In this document: piece by piece, positions 45,450 through 56,117 of the stretch
Layout: every line of letters begins with the position of its first letter
Position numbering within the stretch: position 1 is the first letter of the stretch
Assembly: GCA_019828545.1 (NCBI GenBank)
Contig: JACVRA010000073.1
Span: 124,001-188,000, forward strand
Length of the DNA: 64,000 nucleotides
Origin: Paracamarosporium sp. OC-R06-R3
Lineage: Eukaryota > Ascomycota > Dothideomycetes > Pleosporales > Didymosphaeriaceae
Direction of reading: 5' to 3'
Position numbers and translations under genes: made by a program
The notes under the pieces: model-generated
The model's input: the letters and a program-made list of their open reading frames with translations, nothing else
What the model was told of the DNA's origin: nothing
The model's database searches: none

Positions 45450-46294
45450 GATGCCATGCGCTGTGCGCCCCGGTAGTGAGAGTGGGGATGAGTAGGCCGT
45501 CGCAAGGAACGGCGGCGAAGGTCGTGCGAAACTGCGGCGGGGTTACACTATTCACAGAGTGCCATTGAGCTTCGATCCAATTGGATTTGAGCTGAATATG
45601 TAGCTACCCTAACGGCGTGCCAATGTGTGGGTAACGTACGTGCGACGGGATGCAGTGCGGGAAGAGACCAAACGAGAACGCGCAACAGGTACAGGCGGAA
45701 AATCAGCAACTCAATTGCACGCGCGGAAAAAAACGACTTGTATGTACATGCAGGCAGAAGGATGGGCGCTTTCGCCGGGATATTCACCGCGGCCAACGCA
45801 TCACCGCGAGAAAGATGGAGGCGGGAAAGAGTGGCTGGGGAGGCGCGCCTGCCCCCGAACGGACTAGCGCCTTCTGCCTTTGGGGCCACATCTGCGGCGC
45901 CTACCGTCAAAGCGTACGGAGCGTTCAATAGCACCGACAACTTCCACTTTCACCTTCATATCGCTGCAACTACGCCGGGCGCGCGCTTCTTCCCTCGACG
46001 CCCCATCTGCATCGCCTACTTTGCTGTCGACCTGCTTCTCCGAGCCTAGCACCGTGCGACTGCGCAGGCCCATGCATCACCAACTCCAATAGTCTTATTA
46101 CCCGAAACCAGCTCTCACTAACTCCTTCACCACTCCTTCACCGCCCTCGACTTCCGCTCTTCAACACCTTATCAACGAGGACACCGTCGCTTGTTCCAAG
46201 TCCCTCTCCTCCCCTCGGCATTCAACCGGTGCCCGCTGTACATACATACTCCACCGGGTGCATGCTTTGAGCAACCCGCAACCCGGCAGTCGCA
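45450..46294. promoter_or_regulatory. Shared upstream region of the PhoD-like gene and KEX2
   Basis: An 845-bp GC-rich divergent region. The 250 bp before the KEX2 start are pyrimidine- and CAC-rich, as in a fungal leader. No TATA box stands out. Overlapping frames at 45548-46092 are shadows. Confidence 0.5.
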
Positions 46295-48835
46295 ATGCGC
46301 TTCTCTGGTTTCCTGAGCCTGGTCTCGGCGGCGACTTTGGCGTCGGCAGCACATCTTCCGCCACGCAACTACACGAGCCACGACTACTATGCCATCCACG
46401 TCGCCTCGTCTACCTCCCCGGCGGAGCTCGCCGCCCACCTGGGCCTGACCTACGATGGCCCCTTCCCTGCACTCGAAGACCACCACGTGTTCAAAGCCCC
46501 GAAACACGGGAATGACATAGTCGACGATGCAGTGCAGGAACTCAAGCGGCGGCGGCGGAAACGGGAGGTCGGCTCCGAGTACCACATCCTCGATGGTGTA
46601 CGCTACAAACAGAAGCAGAAGCTCAAGCCCAGACACTGGAAGCGCAGCAAGATACCTGGGGGCATCGATGCGAGAGGCAGGGAGAGCAATGCTGTCAAAG
46701 CCCAGCGGGAGATTGCGACTAAACTCGAAATCAAGGATCCCATCTTTGATGAACAGTGGCACATCTTCAACGTAGCCAAACCTGGGAATGACATCAATGT
46801 CACCGACGTCTGGATGCAAGGTATCACGGGCAAGAACGTCACGGCTTGTATCGTTGACGATGGCCTCGATATGGATAGCAATGATCTGAAGGACAACTTT
46901 TTCGCCGAGGGTTCGTACGATTTCAACGACCACGAGGACCTCCCCGTGCCGAAGCTTTCAGACGACCGCCACGGTACGCGATGCGCCGGTGAAGTGGCTG
47001 CTGGAAAGAATGATGCCTGCGGTGTGGGTTTGGCCTACGATGCGAAGATATCTGGCGTTCGCATATTATCGGGCGATATTACCGACATGGACGAAGCGCT
47101 CGCCATCAACTACAAAATGGACAAGAACGACATATACTCGTGCTCTTGGGGCCCACCCGACGATGGTAGGACTATGCAAGCTCCCGGCATTCTCATTGAG
47201 AAAGCGATGATTACAGCAATCCAGCAAGGTCGTGAAGGCAAGGGCTCCATCTACGTCTTTGCGGCAGGTAACGGTGCGGCAAGCGACGACAACTGCAACT
47301 TTGATGGCTACACAAACAGTATCTACAGTATCACTGTCGGCGCTATTGACAAGAATAACAACCATCCTTACTACTCCGAGGCGTGCTCTGCGCAGCTCGT
47401 CGTAACATATTCCAGTGGAGGCGGCGATGCTATTCACACCACCGACGTCGGCGCGAACAAATGCACAGGTAACCACGGAGGTACATCCGCTGCTGGTCCC
47501 ATTGGAGTCGGCGTCTACGCTCTTGTCTTGCAAGCTCGTCCTGACCTGACTTGGCGCGACCTGCAGTGGCTCTCCGTTATGACGGCTGTTCCTTTCGACG
47601 AACCCAGCGACTGGACCCAGACCCCTGGCACCGGACGTACTTTCAGCCATCAATTCGGTTATGGCAAGCTAGATGCGTGGGCCATTGTCGAAGCGGCCAA
47701 GACTTGGAAGGTAGTCAAACCACAGGCCTGGTTTTGGTCGCCATGGATGCATGTCAAGAAACCTATTCCGCAAGGCGACAAAGGTCTGGCGAGCGTTTTC
47801 GAGGTGACCGAGCAGATGTTAAAGGATGCCAATTTTGAGCGTGTTGAGCACATCACCTTAACCATGAACGTTGAGCATCAGCGACGTGGTGACCTCAGTG
47901 TCGAGCTGATCAGTCCTGAGGGCATGATTAGCCACCTTTCCACTCCTCGCCGCGATGACGAGGCACCCTACGGTTATGTTGACTGGACTTTTATGAGTGT
48001 GGCTCATTTCGGCGAGAAGGGAGTGGGCAAATGGACGGTCATTGTCAAAGATACTAAAGTGAACGACAAGGCCGGAACCTTTACCGATTGGAAACTCCGC
48101 ATTTGGGGCGAATGCATCGACGCATCGAAACAGAAGCTTCGACCCATGCCGACCGAGCATGATGATGACGATCACGATGTCATCGACGACCATCCAGCTC
48201 ACACGACTTCTATTGCTATTCCTACTTCTGGTACCAAGACAGCCTCTGTCAATCCTTCAGACATGCCCACTCGTCCTGTAAACCAGAAGCCCTCTAGCAA
48301 GCCCACTAACACAGAGCAGGCAGCAGTTTCTCAGACTCCTACCACAACTGCAACTACATCCTCTGGCTCTTTGGCTACTGCGACCGCATCTCCAGAGAAC
48401 TTCCTGCCAAGCCCCTTCCCAACGTTTGGTGTGTCCAAACGCACTCAAATCTGGATTTACGGTAGCATTGGACTGATCCTTGTCTTCTGCTCTTGCCTAG
48501 CCACGTACCTCTTCCTTGCCAGGCGGAAACGACTCCGGTCGAGCCGCGACAACTACGAATTTGAAGTCTTAGACGACGCGGAAGAGGATGAGAACTCGCG
48601 AATGCTCAGCGGTGGAGCGGCTGGTCGTAAAGGCAGGAGAGCAAAGAGAGGTGGCGAGCTGTATGATGCGTTTGCAGGAGAAAGCGATGAGGATCTTCTG
48701 AGCGATAGCGAGGATGGTGATGCTCCGTATAGGGACCGTGATGAGCCCTACGATGAGAAAGCAGCGCACAGAGAGGACGGAAGCGATGCTGAAGGTAGTA
48801 GCGCAAGTGGGAGCTCCGGCGGTAAGAGGCAGTAA
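46295..48835 (+). CDS. KEX2: Kexin, Golgi proprotein convertase
   Basis: An intronless 846-residue protein. The signal peptide MRFSGFLSLVSAATLASA is followed by a propeptide ending at the dibasic KR at 116-117 (RHWKR/SKIPGG). The subtilisin triad is complete: Asp188 in CIVDDGLDM, His226 in DDRHGTRCAGE and Ser398 in NHGGTSAAGP, with the oxyanion Asn326 in AAGNGAASDDNC. A P domain follows (MNVEHQRRGDLSVELISPEG), then a Ser/Thr-rich stalk, one transmembrane helix at about 716-742 (IWIYGSIGLILVFCSCLATY) and an acidic cytosolic tail that usually carries the Golgi retention signal. It cleaves secretory precursors after Lys-Arg. The length and architecture match fungal KEX2/KexB proteins. Confidence 0.97.
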   Translation: MRFSGFLSLVSAATLASAAHLPPRNYTSHDYYAIHVASSTSPAELAAHLGLTYDGPFPALEDHHVFKAPKHGNDIVDDAVQELKRRRRKREVGSEYHILDGVRYKQKQKLKPRHWKRSKIPGGIDARGRESNAVKAQREIATKLEIKDPIFDEQWHIFNVAKPGNDINVTDVWMQGITGKNVTACIVDDGLDMDSNDLKDNFFAEGSYDFNDHEDLPVPKLSDDRHGTRCAGEVAAGKNDACGVGLAYDAKISGVRILSGDITDMDEALAINYKMDKNDIYSCSWGPPDDGRTMQAPGILIEKAMITAIQQGREGKGSIYVFAAGNGAASDDNCNFDGYTNSIYSITVGAIDKNNNHPYYSEACSAQLVVTYSSGGGDAIHTTDVGANKCTGNHGGTSAAGPIGVGVYALVLQARPDLTWRDLQWLSVMTAVPFDEPSDWTQTPGTGRTFSHQFGYGKLDAWAIVEAAKTWKVVKPQAWFWSPWMHVKKPIPQGDKGLASVFEVTEQMLKDANFERVEHITLTMNVEHQRRGDLSVELISPEGMISHLSTPRRDDEAPYGYVDWTFMSVAHFGEKGVGKWTVIVKDTKVNDKAGTFTDWKLRIWGECIDASKQKLRPMPTEHDDDDHDVIDDHPAHTTSIAIPTSGTKTASVNPSDMPTRPVNQKPSSKPTNTEQAAVSQTPTTTATTSSGSLATATASPENFLPSPFPTFGVSKRTQIWIYGSIGLILVFCSCLATYLFLARRKRLRSSRDNYEFEVLDDAEEDENSRMLSGGAAGRKGRRAKRGGELYDAFAGESDEDLLSDSEDGDAPYRDRDEPYDEKAAHREDGSDAEGSSASGSSGGKRQ

Positions 48836-49087
48836 GAGGCAGTAGAATGGATTTTCGTTATATTTCTACATTGGGTGGCGTTCTCTAGAGTTTCTTTGAA
48901 ATCATCTTTTGTCCGCAACTGAAGCGTTTCTGTAAATATGGCAAATGTACAGATACGGTGCCTACGCGGGCGGTGACGCTAGCGTGGCAGAAAAAGTTCA
49001 GGTCCCACATCTTCAGTCGCGACCACTGTGTGACCACTTTGCGCCGCGCCTTTTCAACCACCGTCGCAGTGATATACTCCAAACGAT

Positions 49088-50308
49088 ATGGCAGACGAAA
49101 CAGTGCAAACTCTATTTCAATTTGAAGGTCACCGCCACCTTACAACGCGCCTGCTACTTTCCACACTCACCGGTCGTCCGATTCGCATATCGAAAATCCG
49201 ACCATCGTCAACACGCCCAGGTCTCACACCCTACGAAACGAACTTTATTCGCCTCCTCGACTCAGTTACAAATGGCGCGCAAATCCAATTCTCGATGACC
49301 GGCACAACACTTGTTTACCGGCCCGGTCTCATCACAGGAAGCGCAGAGGGTCTAGGAGCTATGGGCGGGGTGATTCGGCATGAGATACCGAGAGAGTGCA
49401 GCAGGAGAGGAGCAAGTTGGTGGCTAATACCGCTTGCACTCCTTGCACCCTTCGCAAAAGACAAGTTAAACGTGGTACTCCACGGTGAGGGCTGCGTAAC
49501 GAGTAGTACGGCGGCGGGTGATGTGAGCGTGGACTCCGTCCGGACGGCTATACTACCGCTCTACAAGAGTTTTGGAATCGAGAGGAATATAGAATTGAGG
49601 GTGCTGAAGCGCAGCTGCGCGCCTGGCCAGGGGAAGAGCGCTGGAGGCGAGGTGCAGCTGGTGTTTGGACACCAGGTGCGGTTACCTAAGACGCTACACC
49701 TTATGAACAAGGGCCGGGTAAAGAAGATTCGTGGTGTTGCCTACGCAGTTGGTGTCAGTGGATCGAACAACGCGCGTATGATAGAGACGGCGAGGGGTGT
49801 CCTGAACAAATTTGTGCCCGATACGTACATTTTCTCGGATGTGTCAAAAGCGCCTCTTATATCCTCTACGAGTTCGAAATCGGATCCAAATGGCAAGACG
49901 AAGGGCGCTGTGGGGTTTGGACTAAGTCTAGTAGCAGAAAGCTCGACGGATTGTCTTTACTCTGCAGATGTGGCGAGTCCGCCGCAGGGAGGCGTTACGC
50001 CAGAGGACTTGGGCAAGCAGTGCGCATATCAGCTGCTGGAGAAGATTAGTGCGGGAGGTTGTGTGGAGATTACTAGCGCGGAGACGGTGTTATTACTTAT
50101 GGCGATGGGAAGTGAGGATGTAGGCAGGGTGTCCTTGGGACGGGATGTGCTGGGGACGGAAGAAGTTGTGCAAATGGGGAGAGATGTAAAGGTGTTCACT
50201 GGTGCTGCATGGGGTTTCAGAAGTAAGGGTACTGCGGATGCAGAAGACGAGATCGTGGTGAGTGTTGTAGGGAGAGGCGTAGGGAATGTGGGTAGGAAGG
50301 TCGCTTGA
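49088..50308 (+). CDS. RCL1: Rcl1-type RNA 3'-terminal phosphate cyclase-like protein
   Basis: An intronless 406-residue protein that starts MADETVQTLFQFEGHRHLTT. It has the RTC/Rcl1 fold with RPIRISKIRPSSTRPGLTPY, SMTGTTLVYRPGLITGS, KSFGIERNIELRVLKRSCAP and GGEVQLVFGHQVRLPKTLHL. The histidine used by true RNA cyclases near the C-terminus is not apparent, which fits Rcl1 (a nucleolar factor of the small-subunit processome that acts in 18S rRNA processing) rather than RtcA. It lies 252 bp downstream of KEX2 on the same strand. The start is supported by alignment-like conservation from FQFEGHRHL. Confidence 0.93.
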   Translation: MADETVQTLFQFEGHRHLTTRLLLSTLTGRPIRISKIRPSSTRPGLTPYETNFIRLLDSVTNGAQIQFSMTGTTLVYRPGLITGSAEGLGAMGGVIRHEIPRECSRRGASWWLIPLALLAPFAKDKLNVVLHGEGCVTSSTAAGDVSVDSVRTAILPLYKSFGIERNIELRVLKRSCAPGQGKSAGGEVQLVFGHQVRLPKTLHLMNKGRVKKIRGVAYAVGVSGSNNARMIETARGVLNKFVPDTYIFSDVSKAPLISSTSSKSDPNGKTKGAVGFGLSLVAESSTDCLYSADVASPPQGGVTPEDLGKQCAYQLLEKISAGGCVEITSAETVLLLMAMGSEDVGRVSLGRDVLGTEEVVQMGRDVKVFTGAAWGFRSKGTADAEDEIVVSVVGRGVGNVGRKVA

Positions 50309-50721
50309 GAGAACATTTGCACATGGTAGGACTAAAGCTCATATGATACCCTTGCATGATTTCTATTTGTTCGGATGATGTCTGCGTTACTCAGCCCAAT
50401 GTGAGTTTTCCTAGTCTGTGACATCCAAAATTCAAACTCAGAGCTACAAGGCACAGATTGAAGAGACTTTCATATTTTCTATATTCAGACAATCGACTTC
50501 GTTATCCATGTCCATCAACCACTTGGCAGTCACATGCGTTGGCGTACTGAACAAACCCCTGCGAAGTCCTGACGCACGGTTCGCGTCGGAAGTCGCGTCT
50601 CCCCACGCGTCTTGAGTTCCGTTCACTCCGCTTTCACCGTCTGCCCCGCGGTATTCCCGTTTGCGCGCCCAATCCTTGGGTTTACCTGATCGAGTGTGCA
50701 ACTAATTCTACGCCGGAAGAT
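50309..50721. other. Intergenic region between RCL1 and RTC4
   Basis: A 413-bp spacer on the same strand as its neighbours, with nothing else visible. Confidence 0.55.
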
Positions 50722-52301
50722 ATGCCTTCTTTGTCTCGCAATGTGCGGAAATTGTTACGCTCTGTGAACAATAAGCCGCATGCAAGCTCCGAAGATCACG
50801 AAGAGGATGCGCCAAGAATCGCAAACACAACGCAAAGCAAACCGCAATCAATGTCTAAGGAGGACATATATGCTGAGCCCGCATCGTCGAGCGACGAAAA
50901 CGAATCCGCACCACCGCCGTCTATGAGCCAATCTTCGAATACGTCTACAAAGGGTCATTCTCGGGATGCCGTTAGAGGGACTAACAGTGCACCAAGAAAG
51001 ATGCAGAAAACACAGTCTATGCGAGTTCCAAAGCGAGGAGCTTATAGCAAAGGGCAAACACACAAGAGCAGCTTTACAGGGGAAGACAAGGAGAACGTAG
51101 ATGGTCCGTCAAGTTTCTCTGGGAAGAGAGAGACAGAGGGGATGGTGTACTTCGGTATGGGAGATACGCCGAGGAAGAAACAGAAAACGAAGAATGTTCA
51201 CACGGCACCCGTTGGGTTTGGGAAGAAGTCGTTCGGGAAAGACAAGCGTAGGTGACTCTTGCGACTGTGGTCCTGTGCCGGCGTATTAACAGCATCCCAG
51301 CGAATGCTTCGTTGCCTTTACCAAAAAAGAAAGACTTGAGCCATGTCGCCAGCCTCGACAATGCATTGAGTAAAGTGCTGGATGGGCACGGGCACCATTA
51401 CCAAAGCGATAATGATGATAAGCCATCATCGCCTGCTGCGAAACGCCCGAGAAACTTCGAAAGGTTGCCAGTCGGCTACGCAACTTCCTCCTCCCAAATC
51501 AACAAAGACTCTCAAACGACCGTCCCAAGTTCCCCTCTTTCCTCCACATCCGACTACGATGATGAAGAGCTAAAGGACCCTGAGGACCTCGTGGAGCCCT
51601 CAAAACCAGACGACGATTCAGTCTGCGCCTTATGCCAGGACGAAGTCGATGCCCAAGAACAAAGAGATTTCTGGACCGAGCACTTCAACCGCACCGTGCA
51701 AGACCAAATGCTCTTCTGCAAAGAACACAAGAGGTCAAAGGCACAGAAAGAGTACAAAAAGCAAGGATTTCCCGAGATAGACTGGTCCGATTTACCGTAC
51801 AGAATACGCAATTTCCGGCCCGACTTGATCAAGCTACTACGGAACGAGACGGAGGAAGAGAGCACGTATCGCAAAAAGCACGCTGAACGGCTTGTTTCCG
51901 GCAAGGCAGCGGCTATGCCGTCGAGAAGAGGTAAGAAAGTGAAAGCGGTTGAGCAGGAGTTGTCCGATAGTGTCGACGATGTATTCTCTTTCACAGGATA
52001 CTACGGCCCTCGCGGAAAGCGCGTCATGATGGAAGTCATGACTTCGGATCTGTCAGACGTCATCCGGGAGGTCGCAGCGAAGGATCCGGTGGTTGGACGA
52101 TCAGGCTTCGCGATGTTTCTGCAGGCCGTACTTGTGCCAGAACTCACGTTGCTACTGGTCATGGAAGATAAAGAGGTCTCAAAGGATGTGGCGCAATCAC
52201 TTGTAAAAGAGAGTGGAGAATTGGGCACGTTGTTGCACGAGGAGATTGACGATGAGGTGAGGTTGGGAAGTGATGAAGAGGACGAGGATGAAGATTGGTG
52301 A
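50722..52301 (+). CDS. RTC4: Rtc4-like domain protein
   Basis: Model join(50722..51251, 51293..52301), 512 aa. The intron is only 41 bp and uses the less common donor GTGACT; it gives KDKRSIPANASLPLPKKKDL in frame. The N-terminal 300 residues are disordered and basic/serine-rich with nuclear-localisation-like RKKQKTK. The C-terminal Rtc4-like domain starts at DDSVCALCQDEVDAQEQRDF and includes DQMLFCKEHKRSKAQKEYKK, DWSDLPYRIRNFRPDLIKLL and YYGPRGKRVMMEVMTSDLSD. Yeast RTC4 was named for restriction of telomere capping; the molecular role is unknown. The acidic end DEEDEDEDW is typical of nuclear proteins. Confidence 0.85.
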
Positions 52302-52589
52302 TTCTTTGCTCTGTGTTCCGCGGCGCTGAGCTTGCTGTTGTGAGCATCTCTTGTTGTTTCTATTAACTTCGCCTTCGACGTACCCATGATATCCGGTATC
52401 TAGCCCCCATTGCCTTTTGAACATCGTTCAGCTTACGACTTGATGACACACTACCTAGCTATTGAGCATTCCAATGAATACTATTTGGTCAGATCAATAT
52501 TCACTTCCCTGTCCTTGTTCGGGTGCATATTTCATATGTGGTCCTGATCCCCTTCATAACACACTTACGCTCTAGTCCCAAGATGCCGT

Positions 52590-55190
52590 AATCCGATCGT
52601 CATCCCATCCCTCATGACTTCAACCTGTCTATATAAACGCCTTGCTACTCCCGCTCTCTTCTTTTCTTCACACTTTCACGGTTTACTCACGCACCTAAAT
52701 CATGAATAAAAAAAAACATGTGCCTGTGCGTTGCTTTGCTTCTAAAAACACACATTTCCAGCCTATGGGTCTGCGACTCTAAAAACGAGAAGCATACTTG
52801 GTATATGGTGCTCCGTTGCTCTGCTCGACCTAAATCACAGCAATGACACCTAATATCTCCGGGCAGGGAGATCTTTCCAGACCACAAAAAAGAAGACGTT
52901 TGAAGAAATGGCTGCTTCTCCAAATACAACTCAAGCAGTTCGATGTAGGAGCGCCGTTCCGAAACCTAAGTTCACCTTGGCTTATGCTCGAAAAACTGGA
53001 TTCCAGGTATGGACATGTTCCTCTCCGCTCGGACCTGGCTATAAAGACGCCTGGCACAAATTAAATTCCAAGCTTTATCATGGTCCCAGGGCAATTGTGG
53101 AAATTCAAAAGTGAGGAATACAATGTCAATGTGCCTGTGGTGGACCTGAGAGTGGACAGCACCTAAATACATGGGTCTGTGGAGAAATCTAAAAACCAAC
53201 ACGAAGACTGTATATTCCTGCGTTCGAAAAGCTCCAGTACCATTTACAATGTGGTGTCCTACTAGACTCGTCCAAAGTGAATATCCCACACATTACATGT
53301 TCTCGGGAGTATATGCCATTCCGGCCCACTCAACCCGCGTCATCCGATCTTCTATGGCTCGGGATTCGGTATATAAATGTGTTTCTTCACCCTTGATGTT
53401 CTTTCCTCAAGGTTATCGTAGTCCTGCTGGGGACAAATGGGTGGTCTATGAGTTTGTGTCTGGATCTAAGACAGAGACAGCTCTTACATGTGGGAGCTTC
53501 TAAAAGATGTAGATGTGTGCTCATGTGGCGTCCGCTGTGTTCCTACAACCCGCAAAACCGGATTTACATGTCGTTCTGTCTCCGTGCACTCAGATCTGGC
53601 ATATATAGATGTTCCTTCTCGCGCTTAATTACTCCTCCTTCCACAAACTTATGTGGTCTTCCTGTGGACACTCAAACACCCGCAAAAGGAAGCATGGGCC
53701 TGTGTGCAGATCTAAAAGATGGATGCAAAGCAATATGATGAGACTAGGGCCAGACTCTAAAACAGCAAGCCGGTACTAAAAATGTGGCGGGTTGTCAAAA
53801 GATCGGCAAGAATATCCTATATTTGTGGAGATTAAGGATACGAGACGCGCGTGCCATGGGTATTTTGCAGTTCTAAAAGATGGGCTAAGAATATATTAAT
53901 GGGATTTGGGTCCGGGGTGTATAAAGAGGTCAATATCGATAATGTGGCTTTTTCCAAGTTTCTCTCCAACCCATTGATCGGAATGTGGTTCCACCATTCC
54001 GGTGTTTTCTGTGGAAGATGTCGTTAAGATTTATGGTCCCTGCGTCGTCCCATCAATTTCCACTCAGATTTGGGTATATAACTATCATTTCTCACCCTTC
54101 TCTTCGCCTCTTTACACTTTGTAGTCTCATTGTAAACGATAAAAAGGTTTTACTCAAGCATTATGGGCTTGTGTATGGATCTCAAAACCTATCTCGAAGA
54201 AGTGGATGGGACTCCCTGCGCTCTAAAACCATCGAGACAGCATTTGAGTGGCGTTTTTCTGTTTTCCCCAGCAAATCGATTTGGCTGTAGTATCCATGGA
54301 GTATTGGTTTCTGTACAGATGCCGTTCTAGTTATACACTCCAGCGTCCCTGTTCGTTCAGGCCCAGGTTGATAAATTCGCTTCAATACATTTCACTTTCC
54401 TTCTACACACATGTAGTTGTCTCGCTGTCAACAATAAATATATGCCTAAATGGCCTATGGGCTTGTGTGTGAGTTTCAAAACATACTACATGTAATAGTA
54501 ATATGGGACCGGGGACCTGGACTCTACAGATACCGGACATACCGGACATATGGCGGTTTTTCCAGCATTGCCCAACTCTTCGACCCCACTAAACTTGTGT
54601 TCCACTGGCTCAATGTTTCTTATGGGGAATGTCATTTTTACTTGTGAAATACCGCATCATCTTATCACCTTTGGCTCAGCTTTAGGTACATAACTGCCTT
54701 TCTCCGTCTTAATCTTGCTTCTTTCCACACATACTAAGTGTAGTCTAGATATAAAAATTAAAACAGTCACTCACTACATTGATGTGGCCCTGTTCGGGCC
54801 TTAAAACTATCCTTTCTGTTTTCCATGAGACTTCCCGCACTCTACAGAACAATCATACGATGTCCATATAGCGATTTTTCCAACCTTCTCCGGCATTTCA
54901 CCGTTACTAAAACTATCGCCCTCCAGTTTGATGTTTCTTGAGGGGGATCTCAGTTTCACTTATATAATCCTACATCATCCCATTGCCTTCCGCTCAGATC
55001 TGAGTATAAAAGTACCCTTTCTCGTTACTCTCTCTTTCATTTTTCTTCTACACACTTCCCGCACACTTTATGTGGACGTAAAACTACTTTGGAGAGTGGT
55101 TATGGGCCTGTGTGCGGGTCTCAAAGTCATAGTCTCAATCTTCTATGGGACTGCCGTTCCGGACTCTAAAAGATAACAAAAATACATATA
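52590..55190 (+). repeat. Degenerate tandem array B of TATA box, pyrimidine tract and short M-G-L-C frames
   Basis: Eight short frames occur in register: ATG at 52765 (MGLRL), 53171 (MGLWRNLKT), 53448 (MSLCLDLRQ), 53694 (MGLCADLKD), 54163 (MGLCMDLKT), 54457 (MGLCVSFKT), 54782 (MWPCSGLKT) and 55102 (MGLCAGLKV), spaced about 246-469 bp. Each follows a TATA-like string (52630, 53040, 53370, 53600, 54075, 54370, 54686, 55005) by 78-135 bp, in most by 85-97 bp. Between them lies a C/T-rich tract ending in CTTC..ACAC. Upstream of several TATA boxes CATCATCCCATT and CACTCAGATCTG recur. All frames end soon in stops. The copies are too diverged for a simple satellite. Confidence 0.65.
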
Positions 55191-56117
55191 TATGTCGGTT
55201 TCTTCGAGCATTCCCACGCCAAAGGCAAACGGGTATCTTCCCCATGCGGTTCGACTTGACCCAAAGCTATAGTATGCCCTTGGTCTACTCTACTGGCCCA
55301 AAACTGCTAATCTGGGAATCATGCCTTCCTCGGGTTGTCTTTGCCCATATAACTCTTTCAAACGTCGTTGCTACATCTGTCGATATCTTGAGCAGGAAAA
55401 ATTTTCGTTCGGCCGTGTATTCCAAAAAATAGGACTGCGTCGTAATATTGTGAGCCTGAAAGAAGGGGAGGAGATTGGAGTATACGGCGACTCAAATTGA
55501 TGATGAGGGTCATCACTATGATCATTGAAACATGATTGGTTTAAAACAAGGTTGTGAGAAGCAGTGTATTGACTGTATGATATTAGCGTGATGAAGGAGT
55601 CTAGGAGTACGAAGACCTGATACTTTTTTCATGAGATAATGACTGTGGCTTATTTGGGAATTTTACTACTCCCCCAGTGGCCTGAGTGATTCATGATAGA
55701 TGCTAACGGATTACATATCAAACTTGTTGAGTTGAAACCACGAAGTCAAGAAGACTACACCATTTAGACAGCATGAAAATCAAATTTCCACATCTGCCAG
55801 ACGATTCGATTTCTTCCGCGCATTTTCATCTACGATCCATAGCCGCCAACCCCCGCGCTAACCCAAGCATACCCACAAGTGAAGCGTACCCCAACCCCGC
55901 ACTCGAACTGCATTAGCCGACTCTTCGCTTCTCCAATACCGAAAACAGGAACGACGATTCGCTGACAACACCATAGCGAGTCGTTTCCCACTTCACCAGT
56001 CCATTGCCTCTCGCCCGCTAACATGTACCTTTTCCACCTCACATACTGGTCGCGAAACCTTGTTGTACCTTAGCCAAACAGTTTATTCGATATAAACGTA
56101 TAGATGCTCAGTCCAAG
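55191..56117. other. AT-rich spacer after array B
   Basis: About 0.9 kb between the array and the CoA-ligase gene. The first 250 bp still resemble array sequence; the rest is unremarkable and holds no gene. Confidence 0.45.

Noticed and set aside
52590..55190. CRISPR-like or simple satellite interpretation of array B
   Set aside because: Units are long, diverged and irregular, in a fungal genome; there are no short identical repeats with unique spacers.
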